Assembly (NCBI GenBank): GCA_021307315.1
Contig: JAJSPD010000022.1
Location: 124,001-188,000 of the forward strand
DNA length: 64,000 bases
Direction: 5' to 3'
Origin: Bisporella sp. PMI_857
Lineage: Eukaryota > Ascomycota > Leotiomycetes > Helotiales > Helotiaceae
Of the stretch, positions 10,512-21,429 are shown one piece after another. Below the pieces are notes generated by a model. That model was not told where the DNA came from. It did no database searches and saw only the letters and a program-made list of their open reading frames with translations. The stretch's first letter is position 1; each line of letters begins with the position of its first letter. Both the position numbers and the translations under genes were made by a program.

Positions 10512-12035
10512 TTTCTATATGCTTAAGCCTTCTCTATCTACTATAACCACTGGCCTGCTCATCTATGGTGTCAATATCGAGAGGGGTCTGCCTTAGGTCG
10601 CTTTGGCTATCGGATGTGGACAGCTTGCTTTTGGACTTGTATCGTAAGAGATAGTTTTAATATGAATCACGCTCCGATACTTGCCTCGCTAGAAGTGGAG
10701 AGGTGCTTGCTCCTGGTGACCTCGTTTGTACTCACCGATCCTTTGGATTCGCAATGTTAATCCACGGCAGGCTGCTAAGAGCCAACGTAGGTGAGGCGTA
10801 TGTAGTTCAAGAGCTATAAATGCCATATAATAGAATTTGTGGTCAGAGGCTAGCTTGATTGAGAGAGGGCCCAAAGTCAAGAATGATTGATTTCTACTTA
10901 CCTTATTGTGTGCAAGAAGCAGCCATTATTGGCTGAAGGTCAAGTTACCCTCATCTCAGAAACGTTTGAAAGGCAAATTTCCGAATTGAAAATGTACTCT
11001 CTACGAAGACATTTTTACTCCCTTACCAACAGCCAGAGGATTAGTAGTCGTCAGCAAATGGATCTAGTAGTAGTCACTGTTATAATATCTTGAAATTTCG
11101 GCAATAATATAGATTTAGAAGTATTACCAATATCTACATCAGAAAAACTTGGCCCAAGACTATGGTTCTACTGAGGCCAGGGTGCATTCGTCAAGAGTTG
11201 AAGAAATCCATCCAAGGAGCTTTCGGGTTTGTCATCGAGATTTCGCTCCCGCCGTCTTAATTTTGTAAACCAAATATATATTTTCCCTTGTGCAGCCATC
11301 CCTCTTGCCAATATCTGATTCTTTAAGCCGCTTCTTTTCAAACTCCTTTCCCTCTAGTTTGCCCGAGATCTCAAATGAAGTACTAGAAACAGCTTGGCTA
11401 GCTAATGAAATGGTACGGGATCCAAGGCGAAGGTTTTTCCTTCATAGTATCCCTCTCGCAGTTTTCGCCTCTCCCAGATACTCATCCAATTTCACAGTGT
11501 TTGATCAAGAACCTATACCGCTCTTGATCCATGAGTTTTAACAATTTCCGATGCCAGTGTTGCGATTGCTGGACCTGTAAAGTTGGCCTTGAGATGGCTC
11601 ATAATGTGCATTCTTGGTGTTGAACAGGCTACGTCTAAGGATCATACCTAGCCTATTGGGGAAGTTCTGGATACGCATACGCATGCACATACGTATTTTA
11701 GCTTTGATGATGAATCTACTGACGTATGCGTTACGTCGTATGTGATACTCACGTGTGAGTACCACATCTCTATAAGTAGAGAGATCCCTTCCTGTAGCTC
11801 GTAGTTTAATAACCTTCAGCAATTGACTCGTTTTACCCCATACTCTCTGAAGGCCACGTGACTCTCTTATAACACTGGGGTCTCGCTGAGGATTCTGACG
11901 AGACGGGTATGACGGTTCCAGACTATCTTCAATATCGTAATGGGTTACATGCCAAAGAAAACAGTGGAGCCCATGAATTGAAGTAAACATTCCAAACGCA
12001 GATATCTCGGACGTGATGTGTTTTTTGATAGAAAA
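10512..12035. other. Long non-coding stretch
   Basis: About 1.5 kb with scattered short frames (for example 11290-11541 from GTG) that lack coding character. The left part contains the 3' end of the regulator. The right part, 11540-12035, may hold remains of the neighbouring C2H2 relic, but no domain could be read. Confidence 0.4.
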
Positions 12036-12531
12036 TCACCTCAATATTGCTACATCGCCATAGAGAGTCGTAGTTGTGGGGCATTGGATTGAAGATGTTG
12101 AAGGCGCTCTGCTGCGGATGTGGCAGTAAATAGGATCCGTTGCTATCTGGGCCCATACTGGGCCATCCATTCCATGCCTGAGACGTATTGAGATTCGTGG
12201 CAACATGAAAAGAATCGGGCGATACATTTTGGGAGTCAGAGATCCGCATTATAGCAATCATCTCTCGCACCGAACTCATTCTCCACACTTTGTAGTGGCG
12301 ATATCTGACTTGAAATTTCGTCCAAGCTGTGTCCATTCAAGGGAGATCCCTTTACTCACTTACGGGAGAAGGGTAGCTTACACCGACATGCATACTTCTT
12401 GTCTCCAGTGTCTACAAGTACCAGGAAGAGAAGAGAAACAACGGGCTTGCCTTACGCAGCGTATGGTGCCGTTTGGGGTGCTCACTGAGAGTAAAGCTCT
12501 GAGCACAGAAGGAACATCCATATGGCCGCAT
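12036..12531 (-). pseudogene. Relic of a C2H2 zinc-finger regulator, N-terminal part
   Basis: From the ATG at 12531 the minus strand reads MRPYGCSFCAQSFTLSEHPK then RHH, one C2H2 finger. After a plausible intron (gtaag...tag), HTGDKKYACRCKLPFSR follows, the start of a second finger. The second finger then loses its histidines, and three frames must be combined to follow the linker (SDSQNVSPDSFHVATNLN, SMGPDSNGSYLLPHPQQSAF). No fungal_trans domain is readable. Either a badly decayed gene or one with unusual splicing; decay is more likely. Confidence 0.5.
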
Positions 12532-12569
12532 GCTGGAGGGTTGCGGCTACTGGGGCTTTTGGGAGAGCA

Positions 12570-13182
12570 GCCATGGTGACCACTTATGAGTGCTGGTGGA
12601 GCTACGAGTAACGCGGTGTGATTGAATCTTCATAGGGGCGGGTGTCATGGATATGGTTGCAGGTCAGAGGGAGAGGGAGCGATTCTCCAACATAGGGAAG
12701 AGTAAGTTACGGAGCCTCGGCTTGCCGAATTTTTTGCTTGGGAAGAGTCGGATGGTATAACTAGCTTTTGAACCCCGCTTTCTAACCCAAACTTCAAAGT
12801 ATCCCTTAAGTTGCCAAGGCGGCAGAACCCATTAAGTTGCGGAATTTCGATAAATTCTCTTAGAAGTATCTAATTTATAAGACAACTCGTATGCATCATC
12901 TGGCGAAACCTACGTGTGATGTACTTCGTCAACTGGAGAAGTCCGGCGTCCAACCAGTGCTGCCTCAGCTTTTGCCAAAGATTTGCTACATCGGCATGCA
13001 CACAATGATAAATAGCTATACAGTTTGCATTGTGTTTATACAGCACGTTGCATACTTTAATCATCCTCTATTTCAAAAGTTTTCTGTGTAGCACTGCTGG
13101 GCATACTGCTAGATGTACTCCGTTTATTGCACAATCAAGTCGCTACATCTCTTAATCTTATTCCTTCCACCCATCATCCCCT
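12570..13182. other. Intergenic, nothing recognised
   Basis: AT-rich with no coding frame of note; the right end is the 3' flank of the SDR gene. Confidence 0.4.
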
Positions 13183-14425
13183 TCAAAACCCCTCGGGCAT
13201 GACATATTGCTCCTCTTGTTGTCTATCCCACCCCTCGTCGTTGGGCAAGCCTCCTAAGAAATTGACTTTCATAGAGTACAAATCCGAGTCGGCCTTAAGT
13301 GAATCTGCTTGATTGATTATATCCTCCAGGTCTTGGGTGCAATCAATGTAACGTCCCCGTAGCACATCTTTCCCAATACCAGTAGCAAGTGCAACCGATA
13401 CCATCCCTGGGAGCGAGGGAGCAGTTGTCAATAAGGTCTGAAAGTGCTGGCGCATATACATTGCTTGGGGAAATTCTTGGAGGATGCTTGGATCAACTGG
13501 CAAATCTGTGAAATATGGTGGTCAATATTGGCGTAGTTTTGATTAGAAGAATTAAAGGGTGGTCAATAAGGCAGGACCTACTGACTGACATGTCCGATCT
13601 TACTCCGCCAGGGTGCAGAGCATACATGTGAACATCACCTGCCTGGAGGAGATCGACTTCTTGTTGGAGACATTGAGTGAGGCGAATCAATGACGCTTTG
13701 CTGCAATTGTAGTCACTAGTTAAAGGAGTACTAACAGTTCCATGGCGAGAAGCAATATTGATGATACAGCCGCGACGGCGGGCGATAAAATCCGGAAGGA
13801 CAAGATGCATGAGGAAGAGAGGACCGTTGAAGTTGATGGACATGCCGCGCAAGAACCATTTGATTTCTTGTTTGTGGAACTGGTATTGCCCTTGAATTAG
13901 TCTTTACTCTGAAAATTTATAAATAGTGTTAGACGTTAGACTTACAATGCCCATTCTACTAACCCCAGCACCATTAACAAGAACATCAATCACTCCACAG
14001 TCTTCCTTGACCTGCATCAATCTGATTTAAGCAAATCTTTACTCTGGTGGCTTTTCACAAGATCTACCTTCTTTATAGCAGCCTCGCAGCTCTCATAGCT
14101 GGCGATATCGATTGGGGCGGAATACGCAGCTTTCGCGCCAAGTTTCAGGCATGCTTTCTCCATATCGGCAAGCGGCCCCACATTATAGTCTAGCAGATAC
14201 ACAATTGCACCGGCAATCGAAAAGCACTTGGAGATTGACGAGCCAATTGCACCTGCTGCTCCTAAGTACCCAGAATGCTCGTCAGCTAATATGTTATAGT
14301 GGTGTAAGAAATGACATGTTACCTGCAATAACAGCAACTTGGGACTCTAAGGACTTGGAGAACTTTTCGGGTGAGATAAATGGGTAAACCTCATTATGTA
14401 ATTTGGGCTGTCTTTGATCTGTCAT
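13183..14425 (-). CDS. Short-chain dehydrogenase/reductase, five exons
   Basis: Exons 14425-14323, 14261-14068, 14011-13946, 13879-13582 and 13505-13183 join to 327 residues. The cofactor loop reads VIAGAAGAIGSS (residues 32 on; Ala replaces the usual Thr of TGxxxGIG). The central motif is VLVNGAGVSRMG, the catalytic segment IASRHG then SDYNCSKAS gives Ser/Tyr/Lys, followed by ALHPGGVRSDM. A C-terminal extension of about 100 residues fits classical SDRs. It would oxidise or reduce an alcohol/ketone with NAD(P)H. It lies head-to-head with the alpha/beta hydrolase at 14852, and a Baeyer-Villiger monooxygenase follows. The fourth intron donor (13581, gtaggt) was chosen by phase. Confidence 0.85.
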
Positions 14426-14851
14426 TTTGATGTGCTGCTGGTACAGGTAAAAAATTGAAATTTGGTGAGCCTTCTCAGTACTTTTAATGTATTGTCATGG
14501 TCCGGAATTCGCAACGGAGTTTGCGGGGCCCCGCAGTACTGTCTCGGCGCACTCCTTGTAGAGCAGGTCTGCTGCATGTGGGGATAACCTTAAATATATC
14601 CGGAGTGTCTAAAGATGTACATTAATTGCCGGAAACTCTCATGCATAGGCTTTCCCACTGGCATAAGCCCCACCCCGGATGCCACCGGATTGCTAGCGTC
14701 TCCTAATGCTGGTTAGTGACTATAATAGATGGAACCAACGCATTGCAGGTTGATGGTTTCTGTTGTCAGTCAAATAGGCCCGATTATCCCCAAACACCGT
14801 ACCTACTTTGCACACCTTCGCCTTGTTCAAAATTTAAGGAATCTAGTCAGG
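14426..14851. promoter_or_regulatory. Divergent promoter: SDR / alpha-beta hydrolase
   Basis: About 425 bp between opposite start codons. An upstream in-frame ATG of the hydrolase lies at 14729, which would shorten the promoter to 303 bp. No specific binding site recognised. Confidence 0.5.
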
Positions 14852-15930
14852 ATGCAGTCCAACCAAGTAGCAAGTCAACCTCCACAGCCGTTGGACGAGG
14901 TCAGGGACCTCCACCAGGCTCTTGGCTCATCTATCCGAGCAATCATTCAGCCCACCGCCTTCATCTTGATCCCTCGCCTCTTGAAAGCAATAGAGAAGAT
15001 CCAAGCTATCCCCCGCACAACCGAACAATATGGTTCTCACCCACGCCAGAATCTCGATATCTACCAACCAGCCGAAGACGTTGTGGATGCCCCAATTCTC
15101 ATCTTCTTACACGGCGGTGGTTTTACACAAGGTGACAAGATATTGCGTTCTGTTCCCTACGGCTTAGTATATCACAACCTCGGAGCTTTCTTTGCAACAA
15201 GAGGTTTCACAACAATTATTCCCGATTACAGGAGGGTGAACTCGGATATTGGCGGCGAGGATGCGAAGTACCCCAGTGGTGGAGAGGACCTCTCTCTTGT
15301 GTTGAAGTGGTTAGAGGAGAGTGTGTTGCTACGGGATAGGAAGAGAGACGCCTTCATTATGGGTGAATCGGCAGGTGGGGTTCACGTTGCTACCTTCTTG
15401 TTTAACGAGGAATTTTTGGAACAGAGGAGAGGTTTGATTGATGGGAACAAGGTAAGTAGAATTGTTTACCTCTAGAATATTCGACACGGAACTTTGTAGC
15501 TGACCATGTTTGCCTGAAGGGACTCTTTTGGAAGGGTGCGATAGAACTCAGTGCTCCACTCCATTTCAAGTCGACAGCCGACCCTTCTTTTCTCAAGGTC
15601 ATTCAGGATTACTACGGTTCCACGGAAGATATCGAACGGCATAGTCCCTACGGCTTACTTCAAACCTTAGTAGAGTTGGAAACCTCAAGGCAAGCGGCTG
15701 CAGTCCCGAAGGTCTTGGCATTGGTGAATGAATATGATCCGGAGACAGATATTGTGAAGCCTGTGAATGATTTTATTCAGTTGGGCCAGAAACATTGGGA
15801 TGATGGATTCGAACTGGTGACAAATGAGGGTCATAACCATATCAGTCCTGCTTTGTCCCTGATGAGTGGCGATAAAAGGGTGGAGCAATGGGGAGAAGAC
15901 GTCGTGAAATGGATGCTAGGCCAGCGCTAA
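14852..15930 (+). CDS. Alpha/beta hydrolase (esterase/lipase-like), two exons
   Basis: Exons 14852-15451 and 15520-15930 join in phase 0 to 336 residues (377 if the ATG at 14729 is used). HGGG (87-90) forms the oxyanion hole, GESAGG gives the nucleophile Ser173, and NEYDPETD (Asp273) and EGHNH (His305 or 307) complete the triad. This is the HSL/BD-FAE type of esterase, which hydrolyses small esters. No signal peptide is seen from 14852. The divergent SDR and the downstream Baeyer-Villiger enzyme suggest hydrolysis of an ester made by the latter. Splice site AAG/gtaagt is strong. Confidence 0.88.
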
Positions 15931-16599
15931 GCCGATCGGTCAGCGATCTTCCTAATAGCAAAGGCTCTTGAACAGATGGTTTAGGATTAATCAAATCTCC
16001 AATACGTGAACCAGATCCTTAGAAAAAAGAACTCATACAAAGCGGTTGAAATTCACAACTTTTATCCGGATTATGTAACTAAAATATGAGGACTTGAATA
16101 TTGCCAAACATTTACTTGACTTTTGATTATAGGGTGAGGCCAAGCAATGCTGCCTCAAGTAATGCCAAACAAGGCTTTCCTTGGGCCGATGCTCTCTACC
16201 ATAGGTTTGTTAATAGACGTTGACGACCTTTGAACCTATTGTACCTCCCTGAACAGCACCGACAAGGGCAGACAGCCCTGAGCCTCTTAGCCAAAGCCAC
16301 ATAGCGGAGATCCAACTAGATACCATATCAGCAGTGCGAATGCTGCTGAGGAAGACGTTGGCACAACCTTTAATCATGAGACCTACTCTCACCCAGAATA
16401 TCCAGGTCTGTTCACCTAATTAGCACTTGTTTAATATAAGTTAGATAGATTGATGGCGAAGCTGTGGGGACTCTCTTAAGGCATCTTGCCCAAGTCTAGT
16501 GGAGAGAACCTTTAGACAAGCGGATTCATTTCAGTTGTGGTACGCCTGAGATGAGAACTTCCGAACTGATGGCTTTCCTGAGGTAAATTTAAGTCTCGG
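15931..16599. other. Intergenic, nothing recognised
   Basis: 3' flank of the hydrolase and unassigned DNA. Small frames only. Confidence 0.4.
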
Positions 16600-16776
16600 T
16601 ACAGTAGAACCTCTATATAAGCATACAGTCGGGGACCGTATTTCGTAAGCATATAATAAGGTATGCTTATATCGAAGGAGTTAATTATACTTATTTAAAA
16701 AACGGGACCCGAATCCTTATGCTTATAGGTGGGGTTATGTTTATATCGGGGATGCTTATATCGAGGTTCTACTGTA
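16600..16776. mobile_element. MITE with CAGTAGAACC inverted ends and TA target duplication
   Basis: The left end TACAGTAGAACCTCTATATA is matched by an inverted right end with TACAGTAGAACCTCGATATA. Inverted repeats run about 25 bp, the whole is about 173 bp plus a TA at each side, and no coding is present. Ends of this kind belong to pogo/Tc1-mariner non-autonomous elements. Confidence 0.85.
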
Positions 16777-16824
16777 CTAGGAACTGGAAACGGATCATCT
16801 ACTGGCCTTGCTTTAAATCCTTTC

Positions 16825-16995
16825 TTGTCAGAAATAAGATCTATTAGGCAAGGGAATTGATTGAAGGATCTGTGAGGGTATCGCAGCGATAGAGTACATG
16901 CTTGTAGGAGCGTTACGGATGATGATATTTACTACAAATTACGGCTGTAATGTGTGTGTGTGGCCTACTTACGTAAGCCGATTCCTGCCATTTCT
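16825..16995. repeat. Dispersed repeat, copy 1 (related to 28640-28885, inverted)
   Basis: This stretch aligns with the reverse complement of 28690-28880. Shared blocks include TTGTCAGAAATA, the CAGCGATAGA region, CTTGTAGGAGCG, ACGGATGATGATATT and ACGTAAGCCGATTCCTG. Copies differ by many transitions. Probably an old transposon fragment. Confidence 0.65.
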
Positions 16996-17435
16996 TTGCT
17001 GCATGAGAAAAAACAGACGCCAAGGACGGACCAGCTTTAACCCCACCTCCGCAACTGTGAGACCGTGAAACCGTGAACCCGGGGGTAGCAATCCCCAACC
17101 AACATATATGGAACTTGGCGTCTGGGCGGGCGTCATCCTTCATTAATTGGGGTTGCTCTGTACCTTGGAGCAAGTAGCCTCTTCTCGGGCTTTCAAAAAC
17201 TCCGTAAAGCCGTCATCTATCAGATTGCTGTTGTGGGATGTGGGGATGTGGGGAAATTGTGGCTGCATAATGGGGTTCAATGCCGAGGTAAGGTTTTGAT
17301 ATCCCTAAACCAAGTAGGATACTCCAGATGTATATATACAAACGATACCGTCCTCCGACGAGTTAGGTCGATAGCGAATCTTCGGGTCTTCGAATCATCT
17401 ACCGTTTCCGCAACCCTACTTACGAGGCATCCAAA

Positions 17436-19394
17436 ATGGGCGACATCAAGCAGAACGTTTTCAAGTTGAAAGAAGAACCTGTCGAAAACTTCAGGCCGCT
17501 GAAAATTCGCATTATTGGTGCTGGTTATTCTGGTATTTACCTCGGCGTTCGAATTCCACAAAAGTTGCGCAACGTAGATCTTCAAATTTATGAGAAGAAC
17601 GAGGGAATTGGAGGAACCTGGTGGGAGAACAGGTATCCGGGCTGTGCTTGTGACGTTCCTGGTACGGTGACGTGACATTATGCATTTACGGATCAACTAA
17701 TCAATCTTTCAAAAAAGCGCACTCCTATCAATTCCCCTTTGAACCGAATCCGTTTTGGTCCTCTTTCTACGCCCCAGCGCTAGAGATCCGCCAATATCTC
17801 GAAGGCGTCGCAAAGAAGTATGGAGTTTTGCGTTTCGTGAAAACAAGACATCAGGTCAAGGAGTATCATTGGGATGCGGCAATCAAACGCTGGTAAATCT
17901 TCTCTTTATCTTCTTGATATCTTCTCCTTGTTTATTTTAACGTTAGGAGATATTCGGTGGAAAATCTCGCGAATGGTGAAGTTACGGAAGACGAAGCAGA
18001 CATTCTCATTTTGGCGACTGGAGCGCTCAATAGGATCAAGTGGCCGGAAATCAATGGCTTGGCATCATTCAAAGGAGCAATCATGCATTCAGCGGCTTGG
18101 GATGAAAGGTAAGCATCCGTCCACAGAGTTTGAATAGCCCTAAGTGAATATAGCTACGACTTCAAAAATAAACGCATTGGCATTATCGGAGGCGGCTCTA
18201 GCGCTATCCAGATTGTTCCTCAACTCCAGAAAGTTGAAGGTGTGAAACTGAGTTGCTTTGTGCGTTCTAAAACCTGGATTTCAAACCCGTTCGGGGAGAT
18301 GGCTATGTACAAACTTGGCTTAGATCCTACGGTCATGTCATGTAAGCATAAAAGCTCTTCACGCTTTTTCCCCGACATGTCTCTAATACACTTGCAAATT
18401 TCAAGTCTCACAAGATTTCCGCGATTCTTTGGCATCAGATCCTGCTGGCTACTTGAAATTCCGTAAAATAATTGAGGTGGATGGGAGTATGTTTTATCCT
18501 GCAACGCTTATGGGCTCAGACATGCAAAAAATGGCTCAAGCAATGTTCGGCGAAATGATGCGAACACGACTCAACAAGAAGCCAGAAATCGCAGCACAAC
18601 TGATACCATCCTTTGCCCCTGGTTGTCGCCGACTTACCCCTGGACCAGGATACCTTGAAGCTCTGGTCGAGGATAACGTTGAATTTATTACGGATGAGAT
18701 TAATTCAGTGAATGAGCAAGGTGTCCGCTTAGCTTCCGGACAGGAGATAAATTTAGACGCCCTGGTCTGCGCCACTGGCTTTAGGGTTGGATCTTCAGGC
18801 ATTTCTCCTGCGATCGGTAGGAACGGAGCAACCTTGGCCTCACCAGCTCCGCCATACACAAAATCATACCTTGGCATTGCGAATGGGGATTTCCCTAACT
18901 ATTTCACAATGCTTGGTACGAATTCCGGAGTCGGATCCGGGTCCTTGACGGCAATCATCGAGGCCCAAGGTGATTACATTGTAAAGTGCATTCGAAAAAT
19001 CCAAAAGGAGGATTATGCATCTATGACACCTAAGAACTCTAGTATTCGAGACTTCGTAGAGTATGTAGATGAATATTTCAAAAGAACGGTCTTCAAAGAC
19101 GAATGCAGAAGCTGGTACAAAGTTGGGAGGGGCGAGAATGAGAGAGTCGTGGGGTTGTGGCCAGGTAGTAGCCAGCACTGTATTGAAGTGCTACGATCGC
19201 CACGGTGGGAGGACTTTGAATTCGAGAGTCGACAGGGGAATCGCCTCGCATGGCTGGGTAATGGGTTCAGTACTTCTAACTTGCCAGGAGGCGGTGACCC
19301 AGCTTTCTACTTAGAACCGCATTTCGTGGATTCTCCGCCTCAGGAAAGACCAGAGGATGACCCGAAGTATCAGATTAGGCCCTTTTCCCATTAG
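17436..19394 (+). CDS. Baeyer-Villiger-type flavin monooxygenase, five exons
   Basis: Exons 17436-17661, 17718-17892, 17947-18108, 18154-18341 and 18406-19394 join to 579 residues. The FAD motif is IIGAGYSG (26-33), then GIGGTWWENRYPGC-x-CDVPAHSY; the Baeyer-Villiger fingerprint FxGxxxHxxxW is exact as FKGAIMHSAAW (about 175-185). The NADPH motif is IGIIGGGSSAIQ, and the ATG motif appears as CATGF. Such class B enzymes insert oxygen into ketones to give esters or lactones, using NADPH and O2. Splice phases agree at all four junctions. The esterase and SDR upstream fit a ketone-degradation route. Overall length and motifs are intact. Confidence 0.93.
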
Positions 19395-21429
19395 AAATGT
19401 TACGTCTTCTGATTATTCATCCTCAAGATTGATTTTTTGTTTGTTGCAAGTTTTTTGTACCCGCTCAGTAAGATTTAAGCTTAGAAGACTTCCACTCAAA
19501 GATATACCAATGTGACCCATAGAGTTGCCTAAGCGAAGTATTCAAGCATTATTGGGTACGATTAAAACGTTCACCATTAGTGCCTTGGCACATACCCGCT
19601 ATTTCCTGTATTAAGATAGTTAAGCGAAGTATTTACTTGCGCTTTTCTACTTTTGAATATGCAGTTTGCTGTTGTACTAAGCGAAATACGCTAAACCCGA
19701 TTTTACTTGAAATTGTTTTTTTCATTTTATAATAAAGCTTACAACAAAACATATATAAATATATATATAAAGATTTCGTTTGAATTAGGTTTATTCAATT
19801 TCAATAAATCATGTTTTAACTTTTTTCGTTGTTGTTTAAATAAAGGTTATATTGTAAAGTTGCGCAAAATCGCAATACCAATTTTCGCTAAGTTTTGTGT
19901 CAGCAAAAATAAAAGCAGCGTGCTTTGGTTTTTGGTGTGTCGAAGATGCCAAGGCCCTAATGGTGAACGTTTTAATCGTATCCGCATTATTACGCCGGGC
20001 GGGAATTGGCTGCTTATTACTGCCGCAGCGAAGTCGAGCCTCAGTTCCTGCCGCATATAGCTCTGCGTCTGGTACAAAAGATCTCAGTATTTTGGCCATG
20101 ATTCCTCCGCTATTCTCCACGCACTAGACATATAGGGCACTGTTTATGTCCGCATTGCTTTTACTGTTCCTTTGAGCTAACAACTGGCGCAGAATTAAAG
20201 CTACGAGAGTCTTTTCTTCGTGCGTCGCGTTGTGTAGCATGCATTCAGTGAGTGGCGCGAAAACACGCTAGCGCTTAAAAGTGGGATTCTTTCATTGACT
20301 CTCACCAAAGTGGCCTTTGCCTAGAGATCAGGCCCTATCTCTCAGGCCGATTGACGGCTCTCATCAACGTGCCTACGGAAGACACCATGAAAGGAGTTCT
20401 TGACGCGCCATATCCAGGCTTTATTGCGTCGTATGTTGTGCAAAGCCTCATAAATATGCCTCTTTCTAACGACAGACCAAAAACTCACTTCTCTAATAAC
20501 TAATTGTCGGTCAACAGGACCGGTTGTAAAACTGGATTTCGGGTACGGCTGAATGGTTTGTAAAATCTTGCTGTCCTCTAACTGAGTGAATAAGGTCTAC
20601 AATACAGTATTGTATGAATAATTGCTATGCCATTATATTCTCTTAGTACCAACAATAATAATTGCGAGTTTAAATCACCTCCATTGTCCATAATATGGCC
20701 CCAAAAATACTGAAACAAGCGCGTCACTTCGAGTTCCAACTAGGAGAAGCTAGGTACATTACAAGACCTGTAAAAACAGATATGCCAGACTTCGAGGGAT
20801 CTACGAAGCAATGCCTTGTGACTCTGGTGCCAGCGCATGCATGTAAATAGTTTCATGCGATCCACCGGATCACGGGAATTTGTGGGCTTTCTAGCACTTA
20901 CAAATATCTGGCAATAGACCGTAGCTTAGAACAATAACAACGGATACCAGAATCACCACCGCAAGAGCGCAGTCAATAGCTACTACGCCTTTTGCATGGT
21001 GATAGGTATCCCGATAGTCAAACACTGTAATGTTTAATGGCGAGGCTTCGTCAGGTGATACTGAAAGACAGCACGCATACTATTCCTTAATCAACTCTCG
21101 AGTCTGCCTATCTCACATTTCGCCAAAAAGAGCACACCGTAGCTCATCATAAATGGTGTTCCAACATCGCGGAGCAGAATCGGTTCTTATCGATTGGTAC
21201 TGCAGAGGCTGCCACTAACTGCCGCATTTCATTGGGCCAATCAGGACGTTGTGCAACACGCCAAAGGCCGAATTTCGACATGGCTGGCAGAATCTCAGGA
21301 AGCCTCATATCGCGATGAGGCAGTGCTCAACGAGGCTGCTGTCAGAAAGACTTGTAGCAGTCACGGAAAGTTCTCTTCCAACTTCTTACATTCACTAACA
21401 GCCATCATCCTAGAATTCGTTCACAATCT
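19395..21429. other. Two-kilobase non-coding stretch
   Basis: The left part is AT-rich with the motif TAAGCGAA(G/A)TA repeated (about 19530, 19621, 19679). At 20830-20892 a segment with GCATGTAAATAGTT and GATCACGGG matches the outer part of the 28640 repeat, so it is another fragment of that family. A CCAAT (21237, minus-strand ATTGG also present) lies in the promoter region of the next gene. No gene recognised. Confidence 0.45.

Noticed and set aside
11290..11541. 83-codon plus-strand frame
   Set aside because: Starts with GTG, no homology cue, flanked by nothing; ordinary chance frame.
19836..20120. 94- and 76-codon minus-strand frames
   Set aside because: Two overlapping frames of similar length, no domain, AT-rich surroundings; not supported as a gene.
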